A stretch of 64,000 bases of DNA, taken from positions 1,604,542-1,668,541 of the forward strand of contig JALPQD010000138.1 in assembly GCA_023101885.1 (NCBI GenBank). The letters are read 5' to 3'. Source of the stretch: Typhlomys cinereus. Its lineage: Eukaryota; Chordata; Mammalia; Rodentia; Platacanthomyidae. The position numbers were made by a program, and so were the translations under genes. This document shows positions 33,201 through 44,220 of the stretch, in pieces. Within the stretch, counting starts at the first letter, position 1. Each line of letters starts with the position of its first letter. Under the pieces are notes generated by a model, which had not been told where the DNA came from, ran no database searches, and saw nothing but the letters and a program-made list of their open reading frames with translations.

Positions 33201-33309
33201 CCATAAGGATTAATATGTTCAGACATGTCATAGGGCTTCATCTGCTTTTCCTTTTGCTTCTCTTGATGAGTATACAGCCAGCCATCTCTTCCTCTGATTT
33301 GTTTTTATA

Positions 33310-33310
<1 letters not shown>
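33201..33310. other. Short unassigned spacer
   Basis: No specific call. Confidence 0.3.
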
Positions 33311-33363
<53 letters not shown>

Positions 33364-33778
33364 TTGTGTTTGCTGGCATACAGGCACATATGTGTGGATA
33401 TGTGTGTGTTGTGTGCAGATGCACATGCATCTGTATGTGAATGTGTGTGTATATGTAGGTAGACATGTGTGTGTGTGTTGTGTGCTAGTGTACATGCATG
33501 TGCATGTGAGTGTATGAGTTGTGTGAAGATGTACATACATGTATATGTGAATGTGTGTGTGCATGTTGTACGCAGGTGTACATGAATGTGAATGTGTGTA
33601 TGTATGTATGTATGCAGGTGTTGTGTATGTGTGTTGTGTGCAGATGTACATGAATGCACATGTGAATATGTGTATGTCTACAGGTAGACATGTGTGTGTG
33701 CAGATGAACATGAATACACATGTGAGTGTGTGTGTGTGAGTGTGTGTGTGTGCAGGTAGACATGCATGTATGTGTGTG
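33311..33778. repeat. Long TG-rich simple repeat array
   Basis: A pure (TG)n run at about 33314-33361 followed by 400 bases of degenerate TGTG/TATG/CATG units. It gives a spurious 190-codon antisense His/Thr-rich frame at 33238-33810. It may be the overgrown tail of the antisense B4-like SINE next to it. Confidence 0.9.
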
Positions 33779-34045
33779 ATGTGTGGAGGGCAGAGAGCAG
33801 CCTCAGCCATCTGTCCTCAGGCTCTGTCCACCTATTTTCTGAGGCAGGATCTCTTGCTAGCTTGCAGTTGTCAAGTAGTAGAGTCTGTCTGGCCAGTGAG
33901 CCCCAGGAATCTACCTGTCTCCCCCTTTCCAGCAAGGAGATTATAAGCACAGCCTTTTCATGTGTGCTCTAGGGACTGAACTCAGTCTTCCTGCTTGCAA
34001 GGCAAGCACTTTACCAACCACGCCAGATCTCCTCTTTCTCCCCCT
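33779..34045 (-). mobile_element. B4-like SINE, antisense
   Basis: TGAGGCAGGATCTCTTGCTAG, CTGGCCAGTGAGCCCCAGGA, CTGTCTCCCCCTTTCCAG, TAGGGACTGAACTCAGTC, AAGGCAAGCACTTTACC in antisense B4 order. Confidence 0.85.
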
Positions 34046-34130
34046 GACTTTCTCTACCCCTCCTTCTCTTTGCGTATGACTGACTTAGGGTCCAGGAGCC
34101 TTGGTGCAGACTAAGGAGACTTGGGACAGG
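34046..34130. other. Short unassigned spacer
   Basis: No specific call. Confidence 0.3.
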
Positions 34131-34435
34131 AAGCCAGAACAAGCTCACCTTATGCATGAAAGTGGCAGACTGCTCTGTCTTGCAGTCTTCTCTCCTGACA
34201 GGGCAGATGATTGCAGCTACTGTCTCTCTCATTGGAGACCAAGGTCAGAGATTCATCTATGGACACCAAGAACCCATGATAACAGGAAGACTTTGGGGGC
34301 TGTCTGGTTCTGGGATGCACCGGGACTTTGGCAGGGGCCTAGCATGGGAGTATTTCCTACCATACTGCTCTAGTTCTTGGCCTTTACAGCCCCCAGAACT
34401 GAGAGAAATAAATGTCTATTTTTTTAAAAGCACAT
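34131..34435 (+). mobile_element. Possible MLT1-like LTR 3' part
   Basis: The end CCTTTACAGCCCCCAGAACT, GAGAGAAATAAATGTCTATT carries the AATAAA-containing 3' signature of MaLR/MLT1 LTRs. The upstream part is too diverged to align by eye. Confidence 0.45.
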
Positions 34436-34639
34436 GGCCTGCAGCAATCTGTTGAAATCTATCTTGGAGTTTGAAAGGACTGCCCCAACTCATTATGACC
34501 CAACTCATAATGACACTTTGCTTTACTCATTTATTATGCATATATTTTCCTTGGAAAACAGCCTTGGACTAAGCCATACATATTCCTCCCCTAGACCTGT
34601 GCATATGAGAAGCCCCAGCTCCAGCCCTCAATGCAATGA
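34436..34639. other. Unassigned sequence
   Basis: Contains a tandem pair, AACTCATTATGACCC and AACTCATAATGACAC, at 34488-34517. Nothing else recognised. Confidence 0.4.
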
Positions 34640-35270
34640 TATTTCAAGATGAGATCTACGGGAGGTCACTAAGTTTAGACGAGGTCATGGAGTGAGGATC
34701 ATCCCGAGAGTACTGTACCCTTATAAAATGACCAGCACATACCTTCCCTTTTTCTGCTGTGTGAAGACACATTAGAACACAGCTGTCCGCAGGCCAGGAA
34801 GAGAGCAGTTGTGGTTGGGATGTGAAATGTGCCCTACAGGCTCATGAGTTTGAGCAGGTGGTATCCAGCTGGTAGGCCTGCTTTGGAACGTCACTGAACC
34901 TCAAGAGATCCTGCCTGGGTAGAGCCTCTCAGGAAGAAGTGAGTCATCGGGATGGGACACCCTCTATTTCTTCACTGGGGAGACAATGTGACCAGCTATC
35001 TTACATTCCTTCCATCATGCCTTCTCCACTATTATAAACTGCTTCCCATTAAACTATAAGGCAACATAAACTCTTCTTCACCGTGTTTCTCACTGGTCAC
35101 ACCAATGAGAAAAGTAACTAACACAAAGCCCTTTGCCAAAAATCACACTGGCTGGCACCTTGATGTTGGACTTTCTCAGCCTCCAGGACTATGAGAAATA
35201 CATGTTTTGTTTGTTTTACCCCAAGACCTCGGGTGTTTTGTTACAGCTGTCCCAGCAGACTAAGAGACCT
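34640..35270 (+). mobile_element. MLT1-like LTR (outer element of a nest)
   Basis: First part (34640-34812): GGGAGGTCACTAAGTTTAGA, TGTACCCTTATAAAATGACC, CTGCTGTGTGAAGACACATT, CCGCAGGCCAGGAAGAGAGC. Second part (35126-35270): GGCTGGCACCTTGATGTTGG, ACTTTCTCAGCCTCCAGGAC, GTTACAGCTGTCCCAGCAGA. They are the two halves of one MLT1-type LTR split by a younger LTR at 34813-35125. Confidence 0.75.
34813..35125 (+). mobile_element. Rodent MaLR-like LTR nested in an MLT1 LTR
   Basis: GGTTGGGATGTGAAATGTGCC, CCTACAGGCTCATGAGTTTG, GACAATGTGACCAGCTATCT, CATCATGCCTTCTCCACTAT, AAGTAACTAACACA. The ends fit a TG...CA LTR. The polyadenylation hexamer is degraded (ACATAAAC). It interrupts the outer LTR precisely. 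Confidence 0.75.
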
Positions 35271-35575
35271 TTGGAGATAAGAAACTGGCTGGAATCCTCA
35301 TAATGTTATCTTGTATCCCAGAGACAGTTGTTATTTTGACTCTGATGGAATAGAGTGTCAAGAGAAGGGATCTGAGCCATGACATGTGAAAACCATGTGG
35401 GAACTAAATTGCTAACTGCACCCATGGGGGCGGCTGGGTCCATGAACAGATCCTCTGGGGGTTTCCTTTCCCTGACTTCAAGCTGTCTAAAACAGCAAAC
35501 TGCTCACCTGAGACAGAGGACCCCTAATAGCAGCATCTTTCTGGTGCGGATCCCAAAAGGGAAGAATTAGAAGAA
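35271..35575. other. Unassigned single-copy sequence
   Basis: No repeat or gene recognised. Confidence 0.35.
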
Positions 35576-36330
35576 AGGCACGTGTTATAAATTCTACCCT
35601 GAAAATAGCATCGCCGGGATCGCTAGCTACCATCTCTCAAGACGGGCAGGATGACAGAACAAGAGCCATGGTGTGCAATGAGAAACATTCCCCAGCGCCA
35701 CCGCCTCTGCTTTCTTCGTCTTCTTTGTCAACTTGGTCAAAGAAATAGAGTAACTCTTCAGCGAGGGAGACGCAGCGCACACAGAGGAGTTTAAGACACT
35801 GGCTCTCCACAGCTTATGAATCGTGTACTAATTAACAAGAGTGAGCAGGGATTCTATCAGAGGGAAGACACAGGGTAAGTTCAGAAACCAGACTGAACAC
35901 CCCAATTTCAGGGATGGAATGCTCTCTGGAGCAAAACAGGTGACAGAAAGTTCCTTATCTATCTCTCATAGACACACAAAGTCATTTTTTTTTAAACTGG
36001 TGCCAAGTGGAAGAAGCCTAGAAAGGAAGGCACAAGAAGGTACTGCGTGGACATGTTGGGCAAGACTTGGCTCATCACAAGCTGTTGCCCTGAGTTGGTG
36101 GCCCTGACTCTGAGGGAGGTGGTCCTGTGCTTCTAGCAGAGTTGAGAAACTGGGTAGCCACCCTGTCACCTTGTGTAAGATGGGACGAGGGACTAGAAGC
36201 TTCCCAAGATCCTTTCTATCAATGAGAAGGGAAAATAGCTTCAACAAAGCAACATCAGCTTTCCCCCCTGTGAGCAGCGAGTGAGGATTCCTCCGTCCCC
36301 ATATCCCTCCCCAGCGTGGCTGGCATTGGC
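35576..36330. other. Single-copy; candidate conserved noncoding element at 35576-35850
   Basis: 35576-35850 is CpG-retaining (ATCGCCGGGATCGCTAGC, CAGCGCCACCGCC, GAGACGCAGCGCACAC) and ends TCGTGTACTAATTAACAAG with a TAATTA core. 35960-36330 contains a 137-codon domainless antisense frame. No gene recognised. Confidence 0.35.
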
Positions 36331-37025
36331 TCTGCAGGCACAATGTGGAAATCAGTGTGGAGTTGCCTTGAAAACCCAAGGCTGAACTACCACATGATCC
36401 TCAGTTCTTCTCCTGGGTATATATACCCAAAGGACTCCAAATCAGACATATCCGAGAGATACTTGGAGACAAATAGGTAGAGAAAATGTAGCACATATGC
36501 ACAATGGAATTATATTCATCCATAAAGAAGGATGAAATCATAACATTGGCAAGGAAATGAATGGAACTGGATATCATTATGTTTAGTGAAATAAACCAGA
36601 CTCAAATACTGCATACTTTGCTTTATATGTAAAATCCAGATTTAAATTTATGCACATGCGTGCGTGTATATATATTTTTGTATATGTGTGGTGTGTGTAT
36701 GTGAGTGGTGTGTCTTTATGTATAAGTGGTGTGTGTGTGTAGATGCATAAAAGATGAGAGTAGAAAGGGGACTGTGAAAGAAGGGCCCTTGCAGAAAAGG
36801 GCAAAAGAGAAAGTAATGAAAGACATGCAAAGGAAAAGCAGAAGGGGCTATGGGACAGGGAAGAAGGGGATCACTCAGAAGAAGGAGATGGAGGAGGAAC
36901 AAGGATAATGGAGGGAGGGGCAAAGATAAGAATAAAGGAAAATGACAAGTGTGGGAACATGCTATAATAAAGCCTACTACTTTGTGTGTGATTATAAAAA
37001 TTAATAAAAATAAAACCAATACCAA
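36331..37025 (+). mobile_element. L1 3' end (ORF2 end and 3' UTR)
   Basis: TGAACTACCACATGATCCTC, TCCTGGGTATATATACCCAAAG, CACATATGCACAATGGAATT, AAAGAAGGATGAAATCATAAC, ATGTTTAGTGAAATAAACCAG mark the end of ORF2. A TG-rich stretch, a purine-rich 3' UTR, and ATAATAAAGCCTACTACTTTG then AATTAATAAAAATAAAA finish it. Less diverged than the 23-28 kb copies and rodent-like. Confidence 0.8.
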
Positions 37026-37424
37026 ACCTTAGCCTTCAGCAGCAGGTTGAGGCAGGAGAGATAATAAATAGCCAAATAGCAATGATTATAAATGGAGCAA
37101 TCCAATGGACTGTGGGTGTTCCTGATTTTTTTTTCCCCTAGCTTTTCTGGAGATTATGTCACCTGCTAATGAGACCCTCGCCCTGTGACCTACTCTGCCT
37201 TCCTGGTCTCTCTCTCACAGGTGGGCTCCCTCTGCAGGATTTATGAGCACAAGAGTCTGGTATAGAACAAAAAGGGGCAAATCATTCATTTGCAAACATG
37301 TGGCATGATCTGCCCCACTCACTCTGTGAATCCCTCCTGTTATGAGGCAAAAAGAAAAGGCTGCCCCACCTCTAAGAGCCCAGAAAACTCAGCAGTGTGG
37401 TAACCAATTGCAATTAAGGTGTCA
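37026..37424. other. Unassigned single-copy sequence
   Basis: No repeat or gene recognised. Confidence 0.35.
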
Positions 37425-37510
37425 TTTAAATATTGACAGGTATGATGAGCTCTTTGCTAGGCACTGGAGATTGAACAAGGATCAAATGACAGAGTCCCTG
37501 CTTTGGATAA
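37425..37510 (+). mobile_element. L2/MIR-age fragment
   Basis: CTCTTTGCTAGGCACTGGAG, ATTGAACAAGGATCAAATGAC, AGAGTCCCTGCTTTGG follows the common old-repeat order 'tgctaggcactggggat...gaacaagac...gtccctgc'. The specific family is uncertain. Confidence 0.5.
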
Positions 37511-37743
37511 ATTGCATTCCCAAGAGAGAATGAGACCAGAGGCAAGTCACATATAAAGAAAGGGAACACAAAGTACCCAGATGGAAATCTTTTAAGGTTG
37601 ATACTTTCAGGACACAGAGGAGCATATCTGTGAAGGAATCAGAACTATTCACAGGGTCAGACAGTGGGAAAAGAGGGGGACACTTGGAGAAAACCTGGCC
37701 CACCTCCTCTCCGGGCTCCATTCTCCTAAAAGTAATTAATAAG

Positions 37744-37747
<4 letters not shown>
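37511..37747. other. Unassigned sequence
   Basis: No specific call. Confidence 0.3.
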
Positions 37748-37842
<95 letters not shown>

Positions 37843-37852
37843 CCTCTTCTTA
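37748..37852. repeat. (TC)n microsatellite
   Basis: About 100 bases of TC with three TTTC interruptions; a potential triplex-forming mirror tract. Confidence 0.95.
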
Positions 37853-38415
37853 TCTCCATTCCTCTCCCAAGAGAGATCAAGCTGTATAATTCCTTCATGA
37901 AGATTGCATTCCTGGAAGATCCTGGCTTCTCCAAGCCAGGTATGGCAATAACATTTACTACACCCATCTTGGAATCAATGGAAGAAGCCCCGGAAGCTGG
38001 ACCAGGCAGACGGCAGGAAACTTGAGAGATCTTTGGTTTCATCATTTCTTCCCTGTTTTATTTTTAAAAATTGACTTTGCAAAGATATGTGGTCTCCAAG
38101 TTTCTGAAAAAGGAAGCAGCAAAGAAACTCCTTCTGGTGTGAATGAGAAAAGAATTACATAAACCACAGTAAATTTAGTATGAAATTACATCGCCAGCCC
38201 CAGAGGAGAAAGATGCTTTCCCACCATGCAATAGGCATGTTCAGGGATCCATTCTTCTGTGCTCTCTGACTGCCTGCACTTAAACAGATGCAGGGACATG
38301 TAAGTCTGGCCTACTCATAGGACAGAAGTCGCTGGAGGACACTGATTGTATGAGCGTCCCTGGGGGACTGAGTTTTTCAGAATTTATTCCTCTTTTTGAA
38401 TTGGCTTTTCTTTAC

Positions 38416-38416
<1 letters not shown>
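37853..38416. other. Unassigned single-copy sequence
   Basis: No repeat or gene recognised. The long frames that span 37482-38045 are products of the TC tract. Confidence 0.4.
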
Positions 38417-38460
<44 letters not shown>

Positions 38461-38480
38461 TGTGTGTGTGTCTGCGTGTG

Positions 38481-38512
<32 letters not shown>

Positions 38513-38765
38513 AAAGGATGCTAAGTGTACCTATAGAGGCCCAAGGGTGACTTCAGGAATCACCCTGGTTGTTCTACCTCCTTATTGCTTTTTTCTGGGG
38601 TTTCCTAGGCGCCACCTTCCAGGGCGGAAGTTCGGGCTACCACCATTTCTGCCTGAAGTTTTTACATGGGATCCAGGATCAGAATTCAGGTCCTTTTGCT
38701 TGCAAGGCAGTCTTAACCCATGAGCCTTAACCCATGAGTCTTAACCCATGAGCCATCTCTCCACG
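38417..38765 (-). mobile_element. Young tRNA-derived SINE, copy 6, antisense
   Basis: (TG)n tail at 38417-38459, (TGTC)n at 38481-38511, then AGGCCCAAGGGTGACTTCAGG, AATCACCCTGGTTGTTCTAC, TTTTTACATGGGATCCAGG and CAGGTCCTTTTGCTTGCAAG, ending GAGCCATCTCTCCACG. The head region carries a 14-base triplication (38711-38752). Confidence 0.85.
38711..38752. repeat. 14-bp tandem triplication in a SINE head
   Basis: The unit YCTTAACCCATGAG occurs three times without gaps at 38711-38724, 38725-38738 and 38739-38752. It covers the antisense A-box region. Confidence 0.95.
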
Positions 38766-38829
38766 ATCGAGGTTCCCAGGAAACTTCTAGTGGCGCAAAA
38801 GAGGCTCTCAGTTACTTCTCTGACAAGGA
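38766..38829. other. Short spacer
   Basis: No specific call. Confidence 0.3.
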
Positions 38830-39020
38830 TTTCAAGTCCAAGTTCTGCCAACTTCCAGCATGACTTTGAGCACATTAAGGAAAACATCTCCGGACTTCAC
38901 TCCTCATTCACAAGCTAACAATCACAATGCATACCCAGGCGCTGCCTCCAAGAAGTTTTGTGGAGCATGGGCGTAGACATAGTCTTGCAATACTCTAAGT
39001 GCAGTGCCTGACTTCTAGTG
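38830..39020 (+). mobile_element. MIR SINE fragment
   Basis: CAAGTCCAAGTTCTGCCAAC, GACTTTGAGCACATTAAGGA, GGACTTCACTCCTCATTCAC, CAGTGCCTGACTTC: sense MIR order. Confidence 0.7.
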
Positions 39021-40250
39021 ATTCCTGAGGAACATTTAGCAACATCCATAGACAACACCTTCTTTTTATTATTCTGGACACATCTGTCATCTTCTGAGAT
39101 ACTAACTTTCTCTGAAGGCTGTTACAGACCTTATAATATGCAGGCCCAGCGAAACATGCTTCATTCATTGATCTAGTATGCCTTTATCGAGCTATTACTG
39201 TGTACTGGGTGCTAAATAGTCTCTGTTGACGGATTGATGAATAATACACTATTCTGGACATTTTAGACACCACAGACATTGGACAAGACGGATGTGAAAG
39301 CAAGCTGTCAAGTTGGAACAGGCCAGAATGGACAGGTAGAGAGAAATCCTAACATTGGGGCCACCCTGGGTTTCTGTGTGGTAAGGTCTGGACTTAGAAG
39401 CAGTCAAGCATTCTTTTGCCTGTGAAGTTTTCCACAGGTGACCACCAAAGGCATGGGAAAGGCTGTGGGCACTGTTACCCAACGTGTGATCATAGTTGCT
39501 TTCAGATTGTCAAAAGCACAGACAAAGCCAAAATGGAGCTGAGCTCACATCAGGTTTGGTGGGAGACAGGGGCGCCAGGCAAATAGAGATCATAGGCTCA
39601 CAGGGCACAGACTTGACTTAAGGCATCAGCAGACAAAATCCAACCATGAGGACAAAGGTGAGACTCTGGAAGCCATAGAAGCTGAAAAGAGAACCCCAGA
39701 CTTCTTCCTCCACCAAGAAAGGACAGAGGAATAACGTAAGAGATGAGGCATCTTTTGTTTGGAATGCTGGCGTTTTTAAAAGGATGATGGCCCTACAAGA
39801 TGAACTTGAGTTCTACACCAGACTGGACATGAATGACTTTTTCCATCCTCCTGTTCCTGGGTGTGAAATGAACTAGTTATGAATAATAGAGCTCATTGGT
39901 CTTGCAGCAGCGTTGAAAGTGACTCAGTCTTGTGCCCCGTTTCCCTTTGTGAATGCCCAGTCATGAGCCCAGTGCCTAGGCAAAGCAACACATGAGTCTT
40001 TGTGCAGTGAAGAAAAGCTCCTGACTTTCTGACCAGATCTGAATCTATGAAGCCATTTTCTGCAAGGTCAGAATTTTCAATATGCCTATTTTGTACTGAA
40101 GTTGGCTGGGCTCGTGGCCATTTATTCCTCAGTTTTGTGACTGGGCCATACTCACAGTTCTGGATGCATAAGAGACAGAGAACTTGATCTAATTTAAATT
40201 AAACTTCCAAATATGTATTAATACCATGTCCAATAGAGGTCCCCAACTCT
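39021..40250. other. Mostly single-copy, unassigned
   Basis: 39165-39300 (ATGCCTTTATCGAGCTATTA, CTGTGTACTGGGTGCTAAAT) resembles an old L2/MIR-age fragment. The rest holds no repeat, domain or RNA gene that I can identify. Confidence 0.4.
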
Positions 40251-40281
40251 GGACACACACACACATACACACACACACACC
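40251..40281. repeat. Short (CA)n microsatellite
   Basis: ACACACACACACATACACAC run preceding CCCAAATAAAATGCAGC. Confidence 0.85.
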
Positions 40282-40960
40282 CCAAATAAAATGCAGCTGA
40301 GTTGAGATGCGATGTGACTGTAGGAGTTTTCAGAGAAGGATCTTGGCTGTGATTCTTTGAAGAGGTGAGTGTGCAGTGAGAAGAGCATGTGAAGCCCCCA
40401 GCTCAGTCCTAGGGAGTCAACATGTTACCTCACCCCCCAAATGAATGACACTCTGGGGAAGGCAGGGTTAGATGGGAGAGAATAGTTCTCAACCCTGGGA
40501 GCTAGAGAAGGATTTTCATTCTTTTGTCATTTTTTTTTCCAGCATGTGAAGTGGCCTATGATTACTATCTGGAGCTAGGGGGAATTTGGGGCAAGGAGAG
40601 TGTTGGGGTGTGCAGATGACATCACAGGGGGAGGAGGGGACTGCTGTAAGATCACAAATGCACGGGGACTGGAGGAGAGCTACAGAGCTGGGGATCCTAT
40701 TTCTGGCTTTAATAACAGCCCTGGTGACAAGAGCCCCATGGGAGGGAGGGAGGCAGGTCTGTCAGGGTACAGCGGCACCTCCTCTTGGAATGAGGGTTTT
40801 CTATGAGGTTCTGGTGGCCTTTAATACAGGGCGGGATGGGCCACGTGGGATGCAACGTTAGAAGTAGAAGCCACGGCGTCTGGAAAACAATGGCAGCCAT
40901 GTTAGAACATTGCTGCTACGCTAAGGCTTCAAAGGCATCCATGAAATACAGAGAGGAGGC
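40282..40960. other. Unassigned single-copy sequence
   Basis: No repeat or gene. Three mutually overlapping frames at 40586-40900 are domainless. Confidence 0.4.
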
Positions 40961-41130
40961 TGAGAGACTGTAGTGTAGCAGACAGGGGTGGATGCTCCGC
41001 CTCCTCTCCGCTCCTATGTCTGTCTTTAAATAAGTCTCTCTCGGGGCCTCAGTTACTTCTTTCATAAAATGGGGATAATAACAACGCTTAGCTCATAGAA
41101 CAGTGAAAGTTGGACAAATGAACACATGCC
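40961..41130 (+). mobile_element. MIR SINE fragment
   Basis: CGGGGCCTCAGTTACTTCTT, TCATAAAATGGGGATAATAA, CAACGCTTAGCTCATAGAAC: clear sense MIR. Confidence 0.85.
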
Positions 41131-41230
41131 CGTCAAGAGTGTGAGGTGTTTTTGTTTGTTTGTTTTTTTAAACCTAGTCATATGGTTAGGAAAGGTTAAG
41201 TAGTAAAACATCACAAAGAACACTGGGGGT
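41131..41230. other. Short unassigned spacer
   Basis: GTTTGTTTGTTTTTTT run at 41152-41168, otherwise nothing. Confidence 0.35.
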
Positions 41231-41290
41231 TCTGTACCTCCTGAGTGCTGGGATTGCAGGTGTGGACCACCAGTCCAGCTCAGAAGGGGT
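41231..41290 (-). mobile_element. B1 SINE fragment, antisense
   Basis: CTCCTGAGTGCTGGGATTGC, AGGTGTGGACCACCAGTCC: short antisense B1 core. Confidence 0.7.
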
Positions 41291-43639
41291 CTTCATGCTG
41301 ACTCCCATAGTGTGCAGGTGAATGCCTGAGTCTCAGTGTCCTCGTTGTGAAAAAAAGACAAAGGATGGGGTCGCCTCATCCTTCTTTCACAACTCCCTGA
41401 CTGCCAGAGTCTGACATGGTACTCCAAGTGGAGATGACAGAAAACCTACTCGACTCCAAGTTATCCCAAGTGTTGCCCAAGTGAATCCTACCCTCGGGAT
41501 GTTAGTCTGTGAATAATGCAGGTCCATCAGCCATCCACTCTGGTCTACGGAGAAACTGGATCCCAAGGGTTATTGGTAAATATGGAACATAATAATATAT
41601 ACAAGTAAGTTAACTTCTGTCCCAAATAAATAAGAGTCTGGATAATATAAGAACACTTATGGTAGAAGGATGGGATGGTGAGGACACAGGCTCAGAAAGG
41701 AAATGGAGGCGTGGCAAGCTGAAATTCCTAGTGCTCAGCTTTGTCTAGGGTAAGCCCTGCTCCAGCGACTTTTGTAAGAGGCTCTGTAAATAGAACCACA
41801 GCGTGAAGCATCTATGTTACTGACAAAGAAATAGCACAATTAGTAGAATATGAAAGGCCCATACTTGGGAGGCCAGGGCCAGGCTATAGGCTGGAAGAGT
41901 TCCTAAGGTTCTTGGGGCTTCTCTGAGGTCAGCAGAGGGTCCCCCGCAGTGGAAGCATCTGCCCAGCCCTGGCAGACCTCATTCTTTGCATCTCAGAAGT
42001 TCTGTGGCTTCTGAAGCAAAAGCTTAATTGGCCTTGCACAGCAATCCCAGGGAAGGGCCATGCTCTACAGGGACACAATGAGGCACTCCCTGCCAGGCAC
42101 CGCAAATTGAGCTCGGAGAAGGTTCAAAACGATCTCTCGTCACCAGGCAGAAACCGGAATGACTCAGATGACGGATGCTTACCATGCAAGCTGGAGGCTG
42201 AGCACTCAACATCTGGTCCAGAGAGAAAGAAAGAAAGTGAGCGAGTGAGAAATGAGGAAGAAATGCCAGTGGGCTATGTTCTGTGTGTCACAACTCCAGC
42301 CCAAGACAAGAGCCCAATGGTAGGCACGGACACTGCTCACGCATCAGAGAGAGAAGAAGCAAAGGGAAGTGAGAGTTGCTTAAGCATTCTTGGTTACCCA
42401 AGACTGAGAAGAAAGGTGGGGGTAGTTAGAGTATTGCCCTCATAATCTTGCTCCTGTAGGATATTGTAGAGTCCTGTCTGGTGTCCCACAGGGAAAAGTC
42501 ACAGGTAATAAGGGGGCATTTAAACAATTATTCACTTGATTTGCTCTATGTTTATTGAGATTTTACTGTATACTACAAGCTGTGCTAGGTGCTAGGACAC
42601 TGAGAAATCAGTTACTATCTCTATAAATGGTGCAGCTGAAGGAATCAATAGGAAGGCTGGAGGCCCAGCCTCCCCAGGGGACTAAGGAACAAAGCCCAGA
42701 GGAGCAGGACCAGAGGGCATGAATAGGTTGGAAGATATATAGGAGTGATATAGACAAGATTGGCATGGAATTCATGTAATCAAGAGTCAGGGAAGAGAAG
42801 GAAGGACAGGGAGAGGAAAAGGAAAGGGAGCAAGAGCAGGCTGGCTATGGTGGGAGATGTGGATGGCATGCTGCCATCATGGAGAAAAGGGTCTGATACA
42901 TTCTTAGATTCCTTGAACAGTCTGTGGGATGGAAGAGGCTTTCTCAGTGGATTTTTCTAGACACCCATGGTTGGGTTGGACATTGCCTGAGCACTCCTGT
43001 GTTCAGTCATTTGCTTTAATATCCATTCCCTCACCTGATACCTAGTCATTGAGAATTGACCATGTTCCCAGTGTCACACTAAGACTCGGTGGATATGATG
43101 TACAAGGGCTCACAGTTCCCATGAAGCAAGACCGGAGAAGAGAAAAACCATGAACAGATTTGGAAAGCAAGGCCATAAAAACACAAAGACTTAGGGGCCC
43201 AATATGATGTCATTTGACCTTCGCATCCCTGGCGGGCGGTTGCTACTGACATCCCATCACGAGGAAAGGAAAACAGTACCAAGTGCAGTTCAGTCTATCC
43301 AGTTAGCCCAGGACAGGGTTCAGATCCACGTCTCCATGGCCTTTGTCCATGTGAGGCAGTGCCAGCGAGCTGCTGGCCCTTGCTGGCATCAATAGGAAAA
43401 GAACAGCTCAACGTATCGTGTTGGAGCTCCCAGCTGGACCCAGGAAAGATGTGTAACCAGAGAAGAGCACAGCCCTGCTGGTGTTCTGAGAGACGTCTAT
43501 GACTGTCCCACAGCCTGGCCTCTCCCAGGAGCAGGGTGGATGCCAGAGCAGAATCCGTGCATCCCAGTGTTCCCCTCCAGGGCCCAGAGGCCAAGAATCA
43601 GGTTTGCTGTGTGAGGGCAAGAAAGGCACACAGGTAGAG
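41291..43639. other. Long single-copy stretch, unassigned
   Basis: About 2.3 kb with almost no recognisable repeats. 42541-42620 (TGTTTATTGAGATTTTACTG, GTGCTAGGTGCTAGGACACTG) looks like an L2/MIR-age piece. Overlapping domainless frames at 42107-42445 and 43079-43702 occur on both strands. I see no gene. Confidence 0.4.
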
Positions 43640-44220
43640 GTCACAGGATTAACTTTCAGAAATCAGGTCTCTCCTTCTAGCATATGGGCTTCCAACTATT
43701 GAACTCAAGTTGCCAGGATTATGAGCAGGCTGCATCACCAACCTCTCTCATAAAAAAAAAAACTGTCCATTTGAAGCTGTCATTATATCTACTTGGAGTA
43801 GGAATGCTGATTTCGAAATGGATAGGCTGCTTCTTATATTTTTTTATGAATAACAATTTGAAAATAGATGGCAGTTCAGACACCAGCTCTTTCACTCCTC
43901 CAGATTTGATTTGGCAGAGGTCAGGGAAGAACGTAGCAAGCCTTTGATGATGACAAATTGGGGAAGCCTGCTCTGCCAGCCTTCAGAGGGGCCGCCACCG
44001 AGGGCGGAGCGCAGGGGCTGAGACGGGGCAGCTGTGCAGCAGCTAGACCTGGAAGCATCCTACCCCCATGGGAACAGGGGTCACTGTTGATTTTACTAAA
44101 GACAAATGAAAAGCCCGGAGCAAGCTTACAAGTTCCTAGAGAGTAGGAACAGTACGTGGAGAGTTCTTCTAGAAGAACTAATTTTATTGGTAGTTTCACA
44201 AATATATTTTTTCTGCCTGG
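43640..44220. other. Single-copy; candidate conserved noncoding element with small GC-rich core
   Basis: AT-rich flanks (TTTCGAAATGGATAGGC, GAATAACAATTTG at 43847-43859, a SOX-like ACAAT) surround a GC-rich, CpG-dense 60-base core at about 43985-44045 (GCCGCCACCGAGGGCGGAGC). Too small for a CpG island. No repeat, no domain. Confidence 0.4.

Noticed and set aside
33228..33810. 190-, 143- and 92-codon His/Thr-rich antisense frames
   Set aside because: They come from a TG/CA microsatellite read in different frames.
35966..36379. 137-codon antisense frame
   Set aside because: Runs into an L1 3' end; no domain; chance length.
37482..38045. 187-codon and 131-codon frames on opposite strands
   Set aside because: Both cross the (TC)n tract, which has no stops, and show Leu/Ser or Glu/Arg runs only.
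38711..38752. CRISPR-like direct repeats
   Set aside because: Units are contiguous without spacers and lie in a eukaryotic SINE.
43985..44045. CpG island
   Set aside because: The dense part is only about 60 bases, well short of an island.
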